64,000 bases of DNA from Plasmodiophora brassicae (Eukaryota; Endomyxa; Phytomyxea; Plasmodiophorida; Plasmodiophoridae). Made by a program: the position numbers and the translations under genes. The notes under the pieces are model-generated. The model ran no database searches. It saw nothing but the letters and a program-made list of their open reading frames with translations, and was not told the DNA's origin. Location of the stretch: positions 806,001 through 870,000 of the forward strand of contig JASFAU010000011.1 of the NCBI GenBank assembly GCA_039704465.1, read 5' to 3'. Position 1 is the first letter of the stretch, and every line of letters starts with the position of its first letter. Shown here piece by piece: positions 1-16,964 of the stretch.

Positions 1-92
1 AATGATCAGGTGTTTCGCCGTTCCTCCCAACGACGACTCATGGCGCACCACGACGGAGGAACTGGTCGAAACAGGCGAAACACCTGGTCATT
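1..92. repeat. Imperfect inverted repeat (hairpin) at window edge
   Basis: Bases 1-19 and 74-92 are reverse complements with one difference (gatcagg against the complement of cctggtc). Bases 20-27 pair with 55-62 after an 11-base bulge on the right arm. This could be a folded terminal repeat of an element lying outside the window, or a small MITE. No coding signal accompanies it. Confidence 0.6.
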
Positions 93-1589
93 ACGACGAC
101 GTCCGCCCCGGCGGCGGAACTCCAAGGCCGGATGAAACACAGTACGAACAATACACGCGTCCACGCGAGAGCACCCACACCATGTTGCATTGCGCAAAGA
201 TGAATCGGTGTACGCTCGTTTCCAGGGCAAGGAGCCGATCAACGTGCCCCGTGCCTGATGCCGTTCTGCCCTTCGACAGGAAATCATCTTAAGGCCAGTG
301 CTGAAACGAAGGGTCTCGTCGACATAGCGAAACAGCTGTTTACGACGTCAGTTCATGTGAACATGTGCGCAGCTATTGGAAGCCTTCCAAAAATGACTTA
401 CACGGCGTTTTAGATTAGATCTAGTTGGCCTCGCAGAAAGAATGTAAATGCAGAATGTAGTGGGAAGGCGAAGTCGGACTGCGCACAGACAAATGTAAGA
501 TTGTAAGAATCTGCGTCCGGTATCTAAGAAGACCGTTTCGCGGCCTCCGCAGATCTAAGACGGAACTTAGAACCGATCTAATTCGCTCAGATTGCGGATC
601 TAAGGCGACGCAGATTCGTGATCTAAGGTATTTTTGGAAGGCATCCATTCCTGCATCCGCCTGCAGCCATTGGCTGCAGCCAACTTCCAGCTGATTCACG
701 TATCTCTTACGCTGTCCGCTGTTATCAGAAATGTGACCCCACTGTTGTGTAGATATGGTGGCAGGTTGAACACGCTGATAATGACTATGTTGGCGGTGGG
801 GCCTGCGTTATCCAGCTTCCCGGTTACGTGATTCCCGAGAAGACGACTTCCTTTAGCCCCTGGTTCCCGATGGAGCAGGCGGTTCCCAACAACGCCGTCC
901 TAGTGCGCAGCGCGCGTTCTCGGTCTGAAGACTCGCGATCCTAGAACCCGTAAACGTCGTCATGCGAACATCGACGTCGACTTCGTCTGTATGCTGGGCC
1001 GTTCGAATATGGTCCCTGGATCAATGATTTCAACAACGTTATTTCAATGATAATTTCTCGTACAACACCAGCTTGTATCCCGACGTTGGCGTTATCGCCA
1101 GCGTAACTGGTTGGACTCGAGCTCCGGCGTATTCGTTTGGTTGGACTCGAGGAATCACTATCGGTCAACGACGTTGGAACCATTTGCGGCGAGGTCGATT
1201 TCGTCTGCAGTGCATCGTCGAGCATGACCTTCTGCAGGCACGAAAGTGGCATGCAATTCAGGCATGACCTGGGTCGACTCGAGTCTGACCCGAGTCAGAA
1301 TTGTGAACGCCAGGGCTAGGTTCGGGTCAGACCCGACTGGACAGGTCCCTGGCTCGCCCGACTCTGGTCGACCCGTTGGCATTACTATAGTGGAAGATTA
1401 TTCACTTAAAATGAACTTCGCGCAGGATTTTGATGGACGGCCAGAGAATGCAACCCCAGGCGCTCGTCCGATTTTTTGTGCGAGGGGAGCGGCCAAGCTC
1501 GACAGACCATCTGGGGTCGACGTGTTGACACGCTATGCGGAGTCGTCTGTAGGCGCCTTCGAACCCGTTGAAATACTGTGCCGACGCGG
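93..1589. other. Gene-free interval upstream of the BEACH gene
   Basis: No credible coding exon is seen; the short open frames overlap on both strands and have no recognisable content. It contains the MITE-like unit at 382-642, repeated agatctaag/gatctaagg words at about 550-630, a near-palindrome around 661-680, and direct copies of ggttggactcgag at about 1110 and 1140. Around 1265-1375 are self-complementary gactcgagtctgacccgagtc / gggtcagacccgac words. The last few hundred bases presumably include the promoter of the BEACH gene. Confidence 0.5.
382..642. mobile_element. Candidate MITE with 13-bp terminal inverted repeats
   Basis: The sequence GCCTTCCAAAAAT at 382-394 has its exact reverse complement at 630-642. 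A further CTTA matches just inside both ends. The 261-base interior is non-coding and carries several copies of the word gatctaag. No clear target-site duplication was found. Size and structure fit a short non-autonomous element, but no second copy is present in the window to support mobility. Confidence 0.45.
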
Positions 1590-9212
<7,623 letters not shown>

Positions 9213-9304
9213 TCGTCCGGATCAGCATAAACCTTACATCGACAATTGTATTTACGCAATCAAGTCCGATCGGACGTTTCGTGTATTGCGAATGGCAATA
9301 AGTC

Positions 9305-10827
9305 CTACTTCATCGCAAGTGCCAACTGCTTCTCCTCGAGAAGCTCAGCGGCTGACAAATCCATCTTCTTGCGGGAGAATTCGTCAATCTTCAGACCATC
9401 AACAATGGTCCAAGTTCCGTTCTTGCACGTGACAGGGAAAGAGTACCTAAACAGGACGTGTCATCACCACGGGTCCTCGCCTGCCCGCGAAGGCCGGGAG
9501 CCGTACACAATATCTTTGGGGATGTTGTAGTGTTTCCCGTCGGAGTACACTGCCATAGAAACAATCTGTCCCGGGGCCGTTCCTTTGACCCAGTCCCTGA
9601 TATGATTTACTGCAGCAATCCCTGCGCTGGCAGCACTGGATAGCCCTCGTGCCTGTAAGAGTAAGTGCGCCGAACCGATACATAACAGAGCAACGTCGTC
9701 ACACCTGGATAATAGCAGCTCCCCTAGTTAGCAGTTTAGCTGAACGGCGCAACACATGTAGGACGTCAAAGGATACCTGTCCTGTACAGTCGTCAGAAAC
9801 TCGTTCTGAACCCACTTCTTGTCGGCAACCGCTTTCGGGAGAGGCGTCCTAGAACCAGCAGGGCCGATCACGGACCCATGGTTGATATCGGGATACTGAG
9901 TCTTGCTATGGTTACCTGACGCACAGAGATCCGCTCAGTACACTTATACCGAATACATTCGGATAGGTTCTATCAGACCCCATATAATACATCCCGAAAG
10001 AGAACCAACCGGAACGTTCAGCTTGCCAGCAACCTGGGCAACTAAGCGGGGATTACCGTGCCATCCAGCGGAGCAGGACAATCGAACGTACTGGCACGAT
10101 TCTGGTCGAGACGTGTCAAGGCCGTAATGTTTTGCTTAGGTATGCTTGGCGCATTCAGAGCCGTCAGGAGCGCGTTGGTATTGGCAGGGTTCCCGACCAC
10201 CAAAACCTGGCACAAACGTCTCAATACAAGGACGGCAGCGCAATTGATCAGCACGCCGCATGACCTTGACGTTCTTGTTCGCGTACTGGTCAAGTGCCTT
10301 GCCTTGGCCCGCAAAGATCTTCGCATTTGCAGAGAGCAGGTCCGCTCGCTGCATGCCGGGCCCTCGCGGGCGAGCGCCTACCACGTAGGGGCGTCAGTCA
10401 AGCAAACAACCGCAACGCGTCGTGTTACCAATCAGCAGGGCGATATGGCAGTCGGTGAACGCGGTCTTGTAATCCGTCGTGGAAACAATCTTCGTCAGTA
10501 GCGGGAATGCGCAATCGCGCAGCTCCATAGCGACGCCCTCCATCTTCTTCTCCATTCCGGGGCTGACGGACACGACCAGGGCAACATCAGCGAGGTGCGA
10601 ACGGAACGGGCAAGGACGGCGCCCGACATATCCAGAAGGATCAGGCTGATGGGCTGATCATCGCCCAGCATGAGGCCGGCGCCGATGTGGAACACGATGC
10701 TGTACGCAATGTTGCCGGCGGCCCCCGTGACGACCACGTTGACCGGCTTCTTCTTCGGCGCCGGCCCCGCCGCCGCCGTCTCGCACTGGCTCAGCAGGCG
10801 CTGCGCCCGTGCCGTCGCCATCGTCAC
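9305..10827 (-). CDS. NAD-dependent malate dehydrogenase, cytosolic type (multi-exon)
   Basis: This enzyme interconverts malate and oxaloacetate with NAD(H). Reading leftward from the ATG at 10827 (or 10821), a roughly 28-residue extension precedes the Rossmann motif [13 protein letters not shown] and LLDMSG. Later exons encode [12 protein letters not shown], the segment [41 protein letters not shown] and the active-site histidine region QYPDINHG. The C-terminus carries [19 protein letters not shown] and [15 protein letters not shown], ending at the TAG at 9305-9307. At least four introns are needed to join these frames. GAAGNIAYS and the overall motif set match cytosolic MDH1 rather than mitochondrial MDH2. 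The N-terminal extension is not clearly a targeting peptide. The gene converges on the BEACH gene with only about 90 bases between them. Confidence 0.93.
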
Positions 10828-11139
10828 CCCACCCGCCCTCAGCCGAAATGCAAAATGACGGTCGGCCCCCGTCGCGTCACGACGTAACGCTCAGCCGGCG
10901 ACCACCGACGCAAATGTTGAACGTTGCGTGACTGGCCGACCCGCCAGCACACTGCCGCCGCCATGCAGCCCGCGGGTGGGTAGTTCCGACATGCGGGCGC
11001 CCGGACGCGACGCAGTTACGACTGCAGTTGCAGTGTTGGTTCGGGGCGCGCCTGACGGGCGGGCGGGCTGTACAGCGCGTAGTCGCCATTGTGCATTTTC
11101 GAAGTGCGTGAGGCGTTCGGGGTTCCGGGGGGTCTGGCC
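10828..11139. other. Divergent promoter interval (MDH / CENP-C candidate)
   Basis: These 312 bases separate the malate dehydrogenase start on the minus strand from the start of the plus-strand CENP-C candidate. They are GC-rich. Open frames cross the interval on both strands but show no recognisable sequence. It presumably holds both promoters; no TATA-like box stands out. Confidence 0.4.
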
Positions 11140-13740
11140 ATGTCGGCGGCGGACGGGTCGCCGGCGCCTCTGCGACCCGCCGTGCATCGCGCGCCGATGT
11201 CGTTCGCTAGGCGCCAGGAGGTGGACGCGCGCCTCGATGCGCTGAGGCGTGCGAGCCCAATGCCGAAGGCCATCCAGTCGCGGCTCGGCGGCGCCCCGTC
11301 TCCGTTTCGGTCGCCGCCTGTCCCGGAGTGGCCAACGCAATCGCCTGCGATGACGTCATCGCATCGCCTGTCCAAGTATCTCCCAGGGTCGTTTACGCCG
11401 TCGGAACCCGCAGCGCCGGCCAGAGTCCCTCCTGTGCCACCGCTCGCCGATGCGGCCCGGAACGCATTGCAACTTCCGTTTTCCCCTGCCCCGGTCAAGG
11501 CCGACCAGACCGTGATGTTCGGCGACATCGGCACGAACAAACCGTGGTTCGACCAGGTAGCGGCGGCGGCGGCGAACGCGCAATCATCGGCGCCATACTG
11601 GCAGGCTGGCGCCATGGCCAGACGTCTCGTCGTTGAAAAGTATCCGTCGCCTCCACGTCATGCGTCGGGATCGCCAAAGAGACCCGCGCAGGACCGCGAT
11701 TCCCCTGCGGCTCCGGCGATCACCGGCGCGGAGGAGGCGCTGTTATCGCCCTGCCCGCAACAAGGTTCGCCGTCACCACCACGCTCGCCGACGCCGGCGT
11801 CGACAGCAACGGCCAGGCCCCCTGCATGTGGAAGGTCGCCTGTCCCGTCGGGGGCACCGGTTGCGATTGTCGAGACGAATCCCGTTGCCCCTGTGCAAAC
11901 GCCGAAAGACGTGCCCGAGGGTGCGTTGCCGTCCGGGGATGCTCCAGAGAGGATACCATCTGAAGCACCGGAACCGTCACCGGTTGCGTTGAAGTCGCCC
12001 CTGAGAGCCGCCCCAGCCAGTGTTTCAAAGAGCCCAAGGAAGAAGCCGTCGGTGTCTGGATCGGCCGTTGTGCGGGCTCTCCAGAACCGCACCGGATCAT
12101 CGTCAACGTCCGCCATATTGTCGTTGATTTCGTCGACGCCTGGTCCGACGGGTCCATCTCCCGCGTTCGCGCGACGTCTGCAATTGCAACAGGAACGCAT
12201 GGCGGCAGCAAAGGTGGCACTAACTCCAACTTCGGTCAAGTCTGTGGGCGACCAGCAAAGCGAGGACAGCCGTGATGGAAAGGTGGCATCTACCGAACGG
12301 CCCTCCAAGAACAAGTCGACGCCACGCAAACAACGTTCGACGGAACAAGCCCACTCGGGTTGGACACTTCATTGGTGTGTCTGTTCGGTACACAGGCGTA
12401 CTAATTTGGTCCGGCAGGTACCAAGAAAGCGCCCGGGCCTGAGCGCGTCGCAACGAAAGGAGGCTTCGACTGCATTTGCCTGGATGGATGGCACGTGTCG
12501 ATGGAAGGATCGTTCCCAGTCATATCAGGAGTGGATTCAAAAACGACGAATCGCGTCGACGGTCGAATTCTTCAGCGGCGCTCTCAGACTCTAGCAGTCA
12601 TTGAAGGGAACCGCTACGGTTTGGGAACACGCGGGGTCCGACCGGTGCTCAGTGCTGACTGCTTTTGTGCAGTGCTTCTGGGATCGATCAACCGCGTCGC
12701 TATGCAAAGAGCTGGATATGGTAGTGCTGTCATTGCCAAATTCGAATCAGGTTTGCCTGAAAGCTGGGCCGAGGACATGAAGGCAGCTGTTGGTCGCGTG
12801 GATGCCGCCTCCACGGATCACATGGCACCGCTGTCTGAGAACGATGCCGAGACCGCTGTAAACGATACGGCGGAGACGGGCGCCAAGCACGTCGTGGAAA
12901 GTGCGTCCAAGAAATCGGCTCCAAACCCTGCCAGACGAAGCACGGGAACCGTCTCCAAGAAATTCGCGACGAAACCCGCTAAGCATAACGCAGACGTTAC
13001 GCCCAAGACATCGGCTTCCAAGGCTGCGGAAGTTATGCCCAAGAAATCGGCTTCCAAAGCTGCAGAAGTTATGCCCAAGAAATCGGCTTCCAAGGCCAGC
13101 ACTGCCGTTGAATCAGCGTCGAAGACGCCAACCACGGCATCGAAGTCCAAGAAGAGCTTGAGCAAGCCTATCAGGAAAGTGTCAGAAACTGCGGCCGCCA
13201 CGCCGGATCGTCCTGTGGGGCCCGCTGAGATGAAACAGAAGGCTAGTCCAAGACCTCCAGATCGGTCTTCTGCTACACCTGTGGAGAACATGGCTCCTCA
13301 GCTGTCTGAGTCTAGGAAGCGATCTCGACCACCTGTAACGACGAGTCCAGTTGCCAAGGTACCTCCCGTAATTCGTCTTCGCTACCATACGATTCCGATT
13401 GCATGATCAGGTTGACATCTCTCTCACGCACGTGGTTCCCGTGAACGAGGTACCCCATCATGACGGGCATGGTCGTTTTCTCTGACGTCGTTGTCGTCAA
13501 TAGGCCAGAGGTCTGCGCACGTCGCGATCGGGGCGACGATGCATGCCGCCGTTGAAGTTCTGGCTCTCTGAACGGTTCGTCGCCGAATCAAGCCAAGTTT
13601 ACACTGCTCGTGAGGTAGGCGTGCGCCGACGATGGTGTGTCTTTCGCCGGTCGCTGAAGGGGCTGCAGGATCCACTTCCACCGCCTCCTGCGAAGCGAAG
13701 ACGAAAATCGTTATCCGTCTCCTCATCAAAGGAACAGTAA
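11140..13740 (+). CDS. Putative CENP-C-like kinetochore protein
   Basis: A mostly disordered basic protein. From the ATG at 11140 the first exon (to about 12.36 kb) is rich in Pro/Ser/Ala with SPxR/K motifs (SGSPKRP, SKSPRKKPS). A second exon from about 12418 is Lys-rich and has near-identical tandem repeats of SKAAEVMPKKSA at about 13.00-13.10 kb. A model with exons ending at 13357, a short exon at 13410-13448 and a last exon from 13504 keeps phase 0 throughout. The last exon opens with LRTSRSGRRC followed by MPPLKFWLSERFV. The spacing R-S-x-R-x4-P-L-x-[FY]-W-x2-E-R is that of the CENP-C motif, which in known CENP-C proteins contacts CENP-A nucleosomes. Only about 55 basic residues follow before the stop at 13738-13740, so the usual C-terminal cupin dimerisation domain is absent. 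The assignment rests on this one motif and the general protein character. Confidence 0.7.
13018..13101 (+). repeat. Coding tandem repeat, 42-base unit
   Basis: Within the CENP-C candidate a unit reading roughly gcttccaaggctgcggaagt plus tatgcccaagaaatcg occurs twice almost exactly, with a partial third copy. It encodes repeated SASKAAEVMPKK. A related diverged unit (SKTSASKAAE, SKKFATKPAK) lies just upstream, so the Lys-rich linker appears to have grown by tandem duplication. Confidence 0.75.
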
Positions 13741-13976
13741 TGCTCTGTCGTCGGACACACTCTCTATCGGCGTCGTGACTTTCTGGTTCGTTTCAGGAAG
13801 CCTGGCGCTGCCTCGCACCCACGACAACGGTCCAAGTCGCTCGGGAAAACGAAATGATATACGGTGCCGTCGTAATTATCTCTTCTCACGAGCACTGTTC
13901 CCCCAGCAGAGCTGCTGACGTCACTGACGGTCGGCCTTGGTGTATCACATTGATTCTCCACGTCGTCCGTACGTAC

Positions 13977-14387
13977 TCAAATGCCAGTCTTGTCAAGTAG
14001 ACCACGGGCCATTGCGATGAACATGACCCGATTCAGGGACTGCTCCATCTTCTCGTCGACGGCTATGTCTTGCGGTATGCCCAGCATAACCAGCCCTTTG
14101 CGCGCATCGTCCGCTGTGATTTGGCCTCGCTGCAGAGGATCGAGGACGCTGAACATGCCCGCAAGGTCCTCGTCCGTATAGAACTCAATGTCCTTCAATG
14201 CGCCGCCTCGCTGCTCGAGCTTCTTGAGCTGGGCGGTCAGGAACGCCCTTGGATTATCCGGTTTCGCGTACAGCAAGCTGGCGCACAGCTTGTCAAACAA
14301 CGGCAAGATGCCATGCTGTTTGAAGTACGCCTCCGCTGCCTGGTACGACTCTCCTTGCGTCACCGACGATGGCGTCGATGACGTCAT
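13977..14387 (-). CDS. EFCAB10-like RIIa/EF-hand protein
   Basis: A small protein that reads as a single exon from ATG 14387 to TGA 13977-13979 (136 residues). An upstream in-frame ATG at 14435 would add 16 residues but brings the start closer to the tRNA gene. The N-terminal half has a Dpy-30/RIIa-type dimerisation-docking helix pair (AYFKQHGILPLFDKLCASLL, then NPRAFLTAQLKKLEQR). The C-terminal half resembles degenerate EF-hands (DEDLAGMFSVLDPLQRGQIT). This architecture matches EFCAB10-type proteins associated with cilia and axonemes, so it points to a flagellated life stage. Calcium binding is doubtful because the loop after FSVLD lacks several acidic ligands. Confidence 0.75.
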   Translation of the reverse strand: MTSSTPSSVTQGESYQAAEAYFKQHGILPLFDKLCASLLYAKPDNPRAFLTAQLKKLEQRGGALKDIEFYTDEDLAGMFSVLDPLQRGQITADDARKGLVMLGIPQDIAVDEKMEQSLNRVMFIAMARGLLDKTGI

Positions 14388-14521
14388 CTCTAGTGGATCG
14401 ACTCGCTGTACCCTGCGATTTCGCAGGTCCTGCAAACGGTGCAGGAAGGAGGAAGGAGACCACCGCCCTGTTCCCCAGACTGCATCACAGCTCGCCCGGC
14501 AAAAAGAAACCGGCGAAGTCG

Positions 14522-14593
14522 TTTCGGTACCGGGAATCGAACCCGGGTCTCGGCGGTGAAAGCGCCGTATTCTGACCCCTGAACTATACCGAA
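14522..14593 (-). tRNA. tRNA-Glu (anticodon TTC)
   Basis: On the minus strand a 7-bp acceptor stem (TTCGGTA with TACCGAA) is followed by a D arm, the anticodon arm CGGCG-CTTTCAC-CGCCG with anticodon TTC, and a T arm containing GGTTCGATTCC. The gene is 72 bases with the discriminator A and has no intron. The CCA end is not encoded, as usual in eukaryotes. Confidence 0.95.
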
Positions 14594-14863
14594 CGCGGCT
14601 ATATGTGGACCGCCAAGCGTGTCAGTTACCTGGTTTCGAGATAGTACGCCGGACGGCGACGTTTCCAAAGGTCGACCATCGCGTTGCGACGATACACGCC
14701 GTCGACGATCTGGTGCGCCTCCCCCCTTGGCCAGCACGCCGCCCATCGAGACGGCGTGCTGACCAAGTCGCACATCGGGGGTCGGATCGTTGCGCGGCGG
14801 CGGCAGTAGATCGACGCAGACGCAGGCAGCTCGGAGTCCGTGACGCGACGTGCGACGACGACC

Positions 14864-15402
14864 ATGGACCAGCACATGATGACCCGGGTGCAGGAGGCCT
14901 ACCAGGCCGAGTACAAGACGTTCCAGGCGTTCAACGCGCCCATACAGAATCTGCAGGCCAACAAGGCCAGGCTGCTGGCGCAGATCCAGGAGACGGCCGA
15001 CGTACAGAGCGAGTCAGCCGCAGACCACTGCGTTGCGTTCAGCGAACCCTGACCCTGATCCGCAGGCTCGCCCTCGTCGATGAATCCGATGGTGCCGTCT
15101 ACAAGATGTTCGGCCCCGTCCTCGTCAAGCAGGTAGTACGCCGTCGTCGTCGTCGTCGTGCGCTCGATGCCCACTGTCTTACCTCGGGGTGTCGACAGGA
15201 CCTGGACGAAGCCAAGGGCAACACGGCGAAACGGATGGCGTTCATGCAGGGCCAGCTGGCCTCGATCGACAAGGAGCTGAACACGAAGCGCGACGAGCAG
15301 AACAAGTCGAAGCAGAAGGTGCAGCAGATCCAGGAGCTGTTCACGAACGCCCAGAACGAGTTGCGGGCCCGCGCCGCCGCCCAGGCCTCCTCCGCACAGT
15401 AA
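14864..15402 (+). CDS. Prefoldin subunit 6
   Basis: This is a beta-type subunit of the hexameric prefoldin chaperone, which passes nascent actin and tubulin to the CCT chaperonin. The exon model 14864-15012, 15066-15132 and 15199-15402 is in phase throughout and gives 139 residues, close to the usual 125-130 for the family. The N-terminal coiled coil leads to VYKMFGPVLVKQDLDEA, the hallmark beta-hairpin region of subunit 6, followed by the second coiled coil (KRMAFMQGQLASIDKELN). The first donor reads GTCAGC, slightly off consensus, but is the only one that keeps both the frame and the alignment. The ATG at 14864 was chosen over 14840 because the family motif begins shortly after it. Confidence 0.93.
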
Positions 15403-15440
15403 ACGACACGCGAGTGTGTCCGCCCTATGCACACAGTTTA

Positions 15441-16931
15441 TCATCCGGTCTGCAGAGCGTGCCGACCCGCTTCCGAATGCAGGAACCGGTGGAACGCGCC
15501 GAACTCCAGCATGGAGCGGATCTGCCTGGCGGCGTCGTCGAAGACGTCGCCGCCGCCGCCGCCAGGCGTCGCCTCCAGGAGGACCTGCTTCGTGATGGCG
15601 TCGCGGATATCGCCCGAGATGTTCACTTCGAGCGGGGCGCCTGCCGCGACGAACGTGCTGTAGATGGACAGGGCGTCGTCGTTGGCGCTGGACGTGGGTT
15701 GGATGCCGGCGACGTCGTCGGACGTTGTCCACGTGTCCAGCGACAACCGGGGCGGCGATGCTGTTGCCATCCAGGTCGTCCTGCGACGCGACGACGCGAA
15801 CCGGCGCGCGTACCGCCGCACAGCGAGCAGGAACTGGAGGTTCTCGACCGAGAACTCGAGGCACAGGAACTCGGCGAACGCCTCCACCAGGGCTGGGTCG
15901 TGTCGATCCAGGAACGCGTCCAGCGTGATGGGCAGCAGGTCGTCGGCCGCTCGGCTGTTGAACGTCGTGTACGACAGGACAGTGGGCATTAAAAAGCAAA
16001 TCAGCACGTCGAGCAGCACAACAACGCAGTACCCGACGAGAGCAATCGGGAACGTCGTCTGGGCGGGCACGAGCCACAGGCCGACCAGGACGAGGGTCAT
16101 CGCAGCGATCAGCATCAGCTCCCGTCTGATGAAGAACCCGTCGACGCAGACGACCAGGCGCAGGGAGAAGTAAACGACGAGGACGTCCCAGGACGCGAAC
16201 CAGACATCGGTGCACAGGTTCACCAGGTCGTTCGTGTTCTGGCACTGGTCGTACGCCGCCGGGTACGACACGGCGGTGGCCGTCGCCAGGGCCAGCGCCG
16301 GGATCGAAACGGCGACCCAGAACGGTACGAAGAACGCCTTCGTGACGATCCATTGGTGATCGAGCAACCATTGATCGCGCCGTGTAATGGGCGCCTTGGC
16401 AATGTCAGCGCCCATGGGGACCGGCGAAACGACGGACCGCCTTCGATCGAGGTCGCCTGCAGGCGCCGCCGATCGGGCTAGCTTGGCACGGGCGATTCGG
16501 CACTGCCAGCCCAGAACGCCACACCTGAGCGCGTAGCCGATGGTGCCAACGGAGCCGGCCAGCGAGGATACGAACCCGATCAGCCAGCAGGGGAGGACGC
16601 CGCCGATCTGCCCGGCCGCCGACGCACTCGCCCCGATCGTCAGGGCCAGGAACACGATGACCGTTGTCAGCGGTAGGCGGGCGGCGATCGGTTGCAGGTG
16701 CCGTCGTTTGTAGTAGGCGGCCATCAGGACCGGGTTCACCACCAGGATGGTCCCGATCAGCGGCCACAGGAGGGCGCCCTGGTCGTCGTCGCTGCCCATC
16801 ACTCCTCCAGCTAACACTACCCGGCACTGTACTCCTCGATCCAGCAACGCGAGCACGGCCACCACCACCACGTGGGTAGACGCGACGACGACCGCCCTGG
16901 CACCATTGCTGATCGTCGCGCCCATGTGCAT
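15441..16931 (-). CDS. 7TM-RGS protein, copy 1
   Basis: A single-exon membrane protein of up to 496 residues. The longest frame starts at 16931, but alignment with the neighbouring paralogue favours the ATG at 16799 (MGSDDD). Seven hydrophobic segments follow: LLWPLIGTILVVNPVLMAA, TTVIVFLALTIGASASA, LPCWLIGFVSSLAGSVG, FVPFWVAVSIPALALA, VLVVYFSLRLVVCV, MLIAAMTLVLVGLWLV and LVGYCVVVLLDVLICFLMP. The cytosolic C-terminus is an RGS-like domain that begins with LVEAFAEFLCLEFSVENLQF and ends with IRSMLEFGAFHRFLHSE. Between these halves is an Ala/Ser/Thr-rich stretch of about 60 residues. In plants and fungi, 7TM-RGS proteins speed GTP hydrolysis by G-alpha subunits at the plasma membrane, and the same role is inferred here. 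The stop is just right of the convergent prefoldin gene. Confidence 0.85.
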   Translation of the reverse strand: MHMGATISNGARAVVVASTHVVVVAVLALLDRGVQCRVVLAGGVMGSDDDQGALLWPLIGTILVVNPVLMAAYYKRRHLQPIAARLPLTTVIVFLALTIGASASAAGQIGGVLPCWLIGFVSSLAGSVGTIGYALRCGVLGWQCRIARAKLARSAAPAGDLDRRRSVVSPVPMGADIAKAPITRRDQWLLDHQWIVTKAFFVPFWVAVSIPALALATATAVSYPAAYDQCQNTNDLVNLCTDVWFASWDVLVVYFSLRLVVCVDGFFIRRELMLIAAMTLVLVGLWLVPAQTTFPIALVGYCVVVLLDVLICFLMPTVLSYTTFNSRAADDLLPITLDAFLDRHDPALVEAFAEFLCLEFSVENLQFLLAVRRYARRFASSRRRTTWMATASPPRLSLDTWTTSDDVAGIQPTSSANDDALSIYSTFVAAGAPLEVNISGDIRDAITKQVLLEATPGGGGGDVFDDAARQIRSMLEFGAFHRFLHSEAGRHALQTG

Positions 16932-16964
16932 GGCTCACACGCGACCTATATACTGTGTATTGGT

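Noticed and set aside
13741..13976. Minus-strand frame at 13764-13961 as an extra exon of the EFCAB10-like gene
   Set aside because: The EFCAB10-like protein already ends with a proper C-terminus and stop at 13977; the extra frame has no matching sequence.
14899..16371. 490-codon minus-strand open frame
   Set aside because: It overlaps prefoldin 6 on the other strand and the 7TM-RGS gene in another frame, is Arg/Pro/Gly-rich and has no family signature: a GC-composition shadow.
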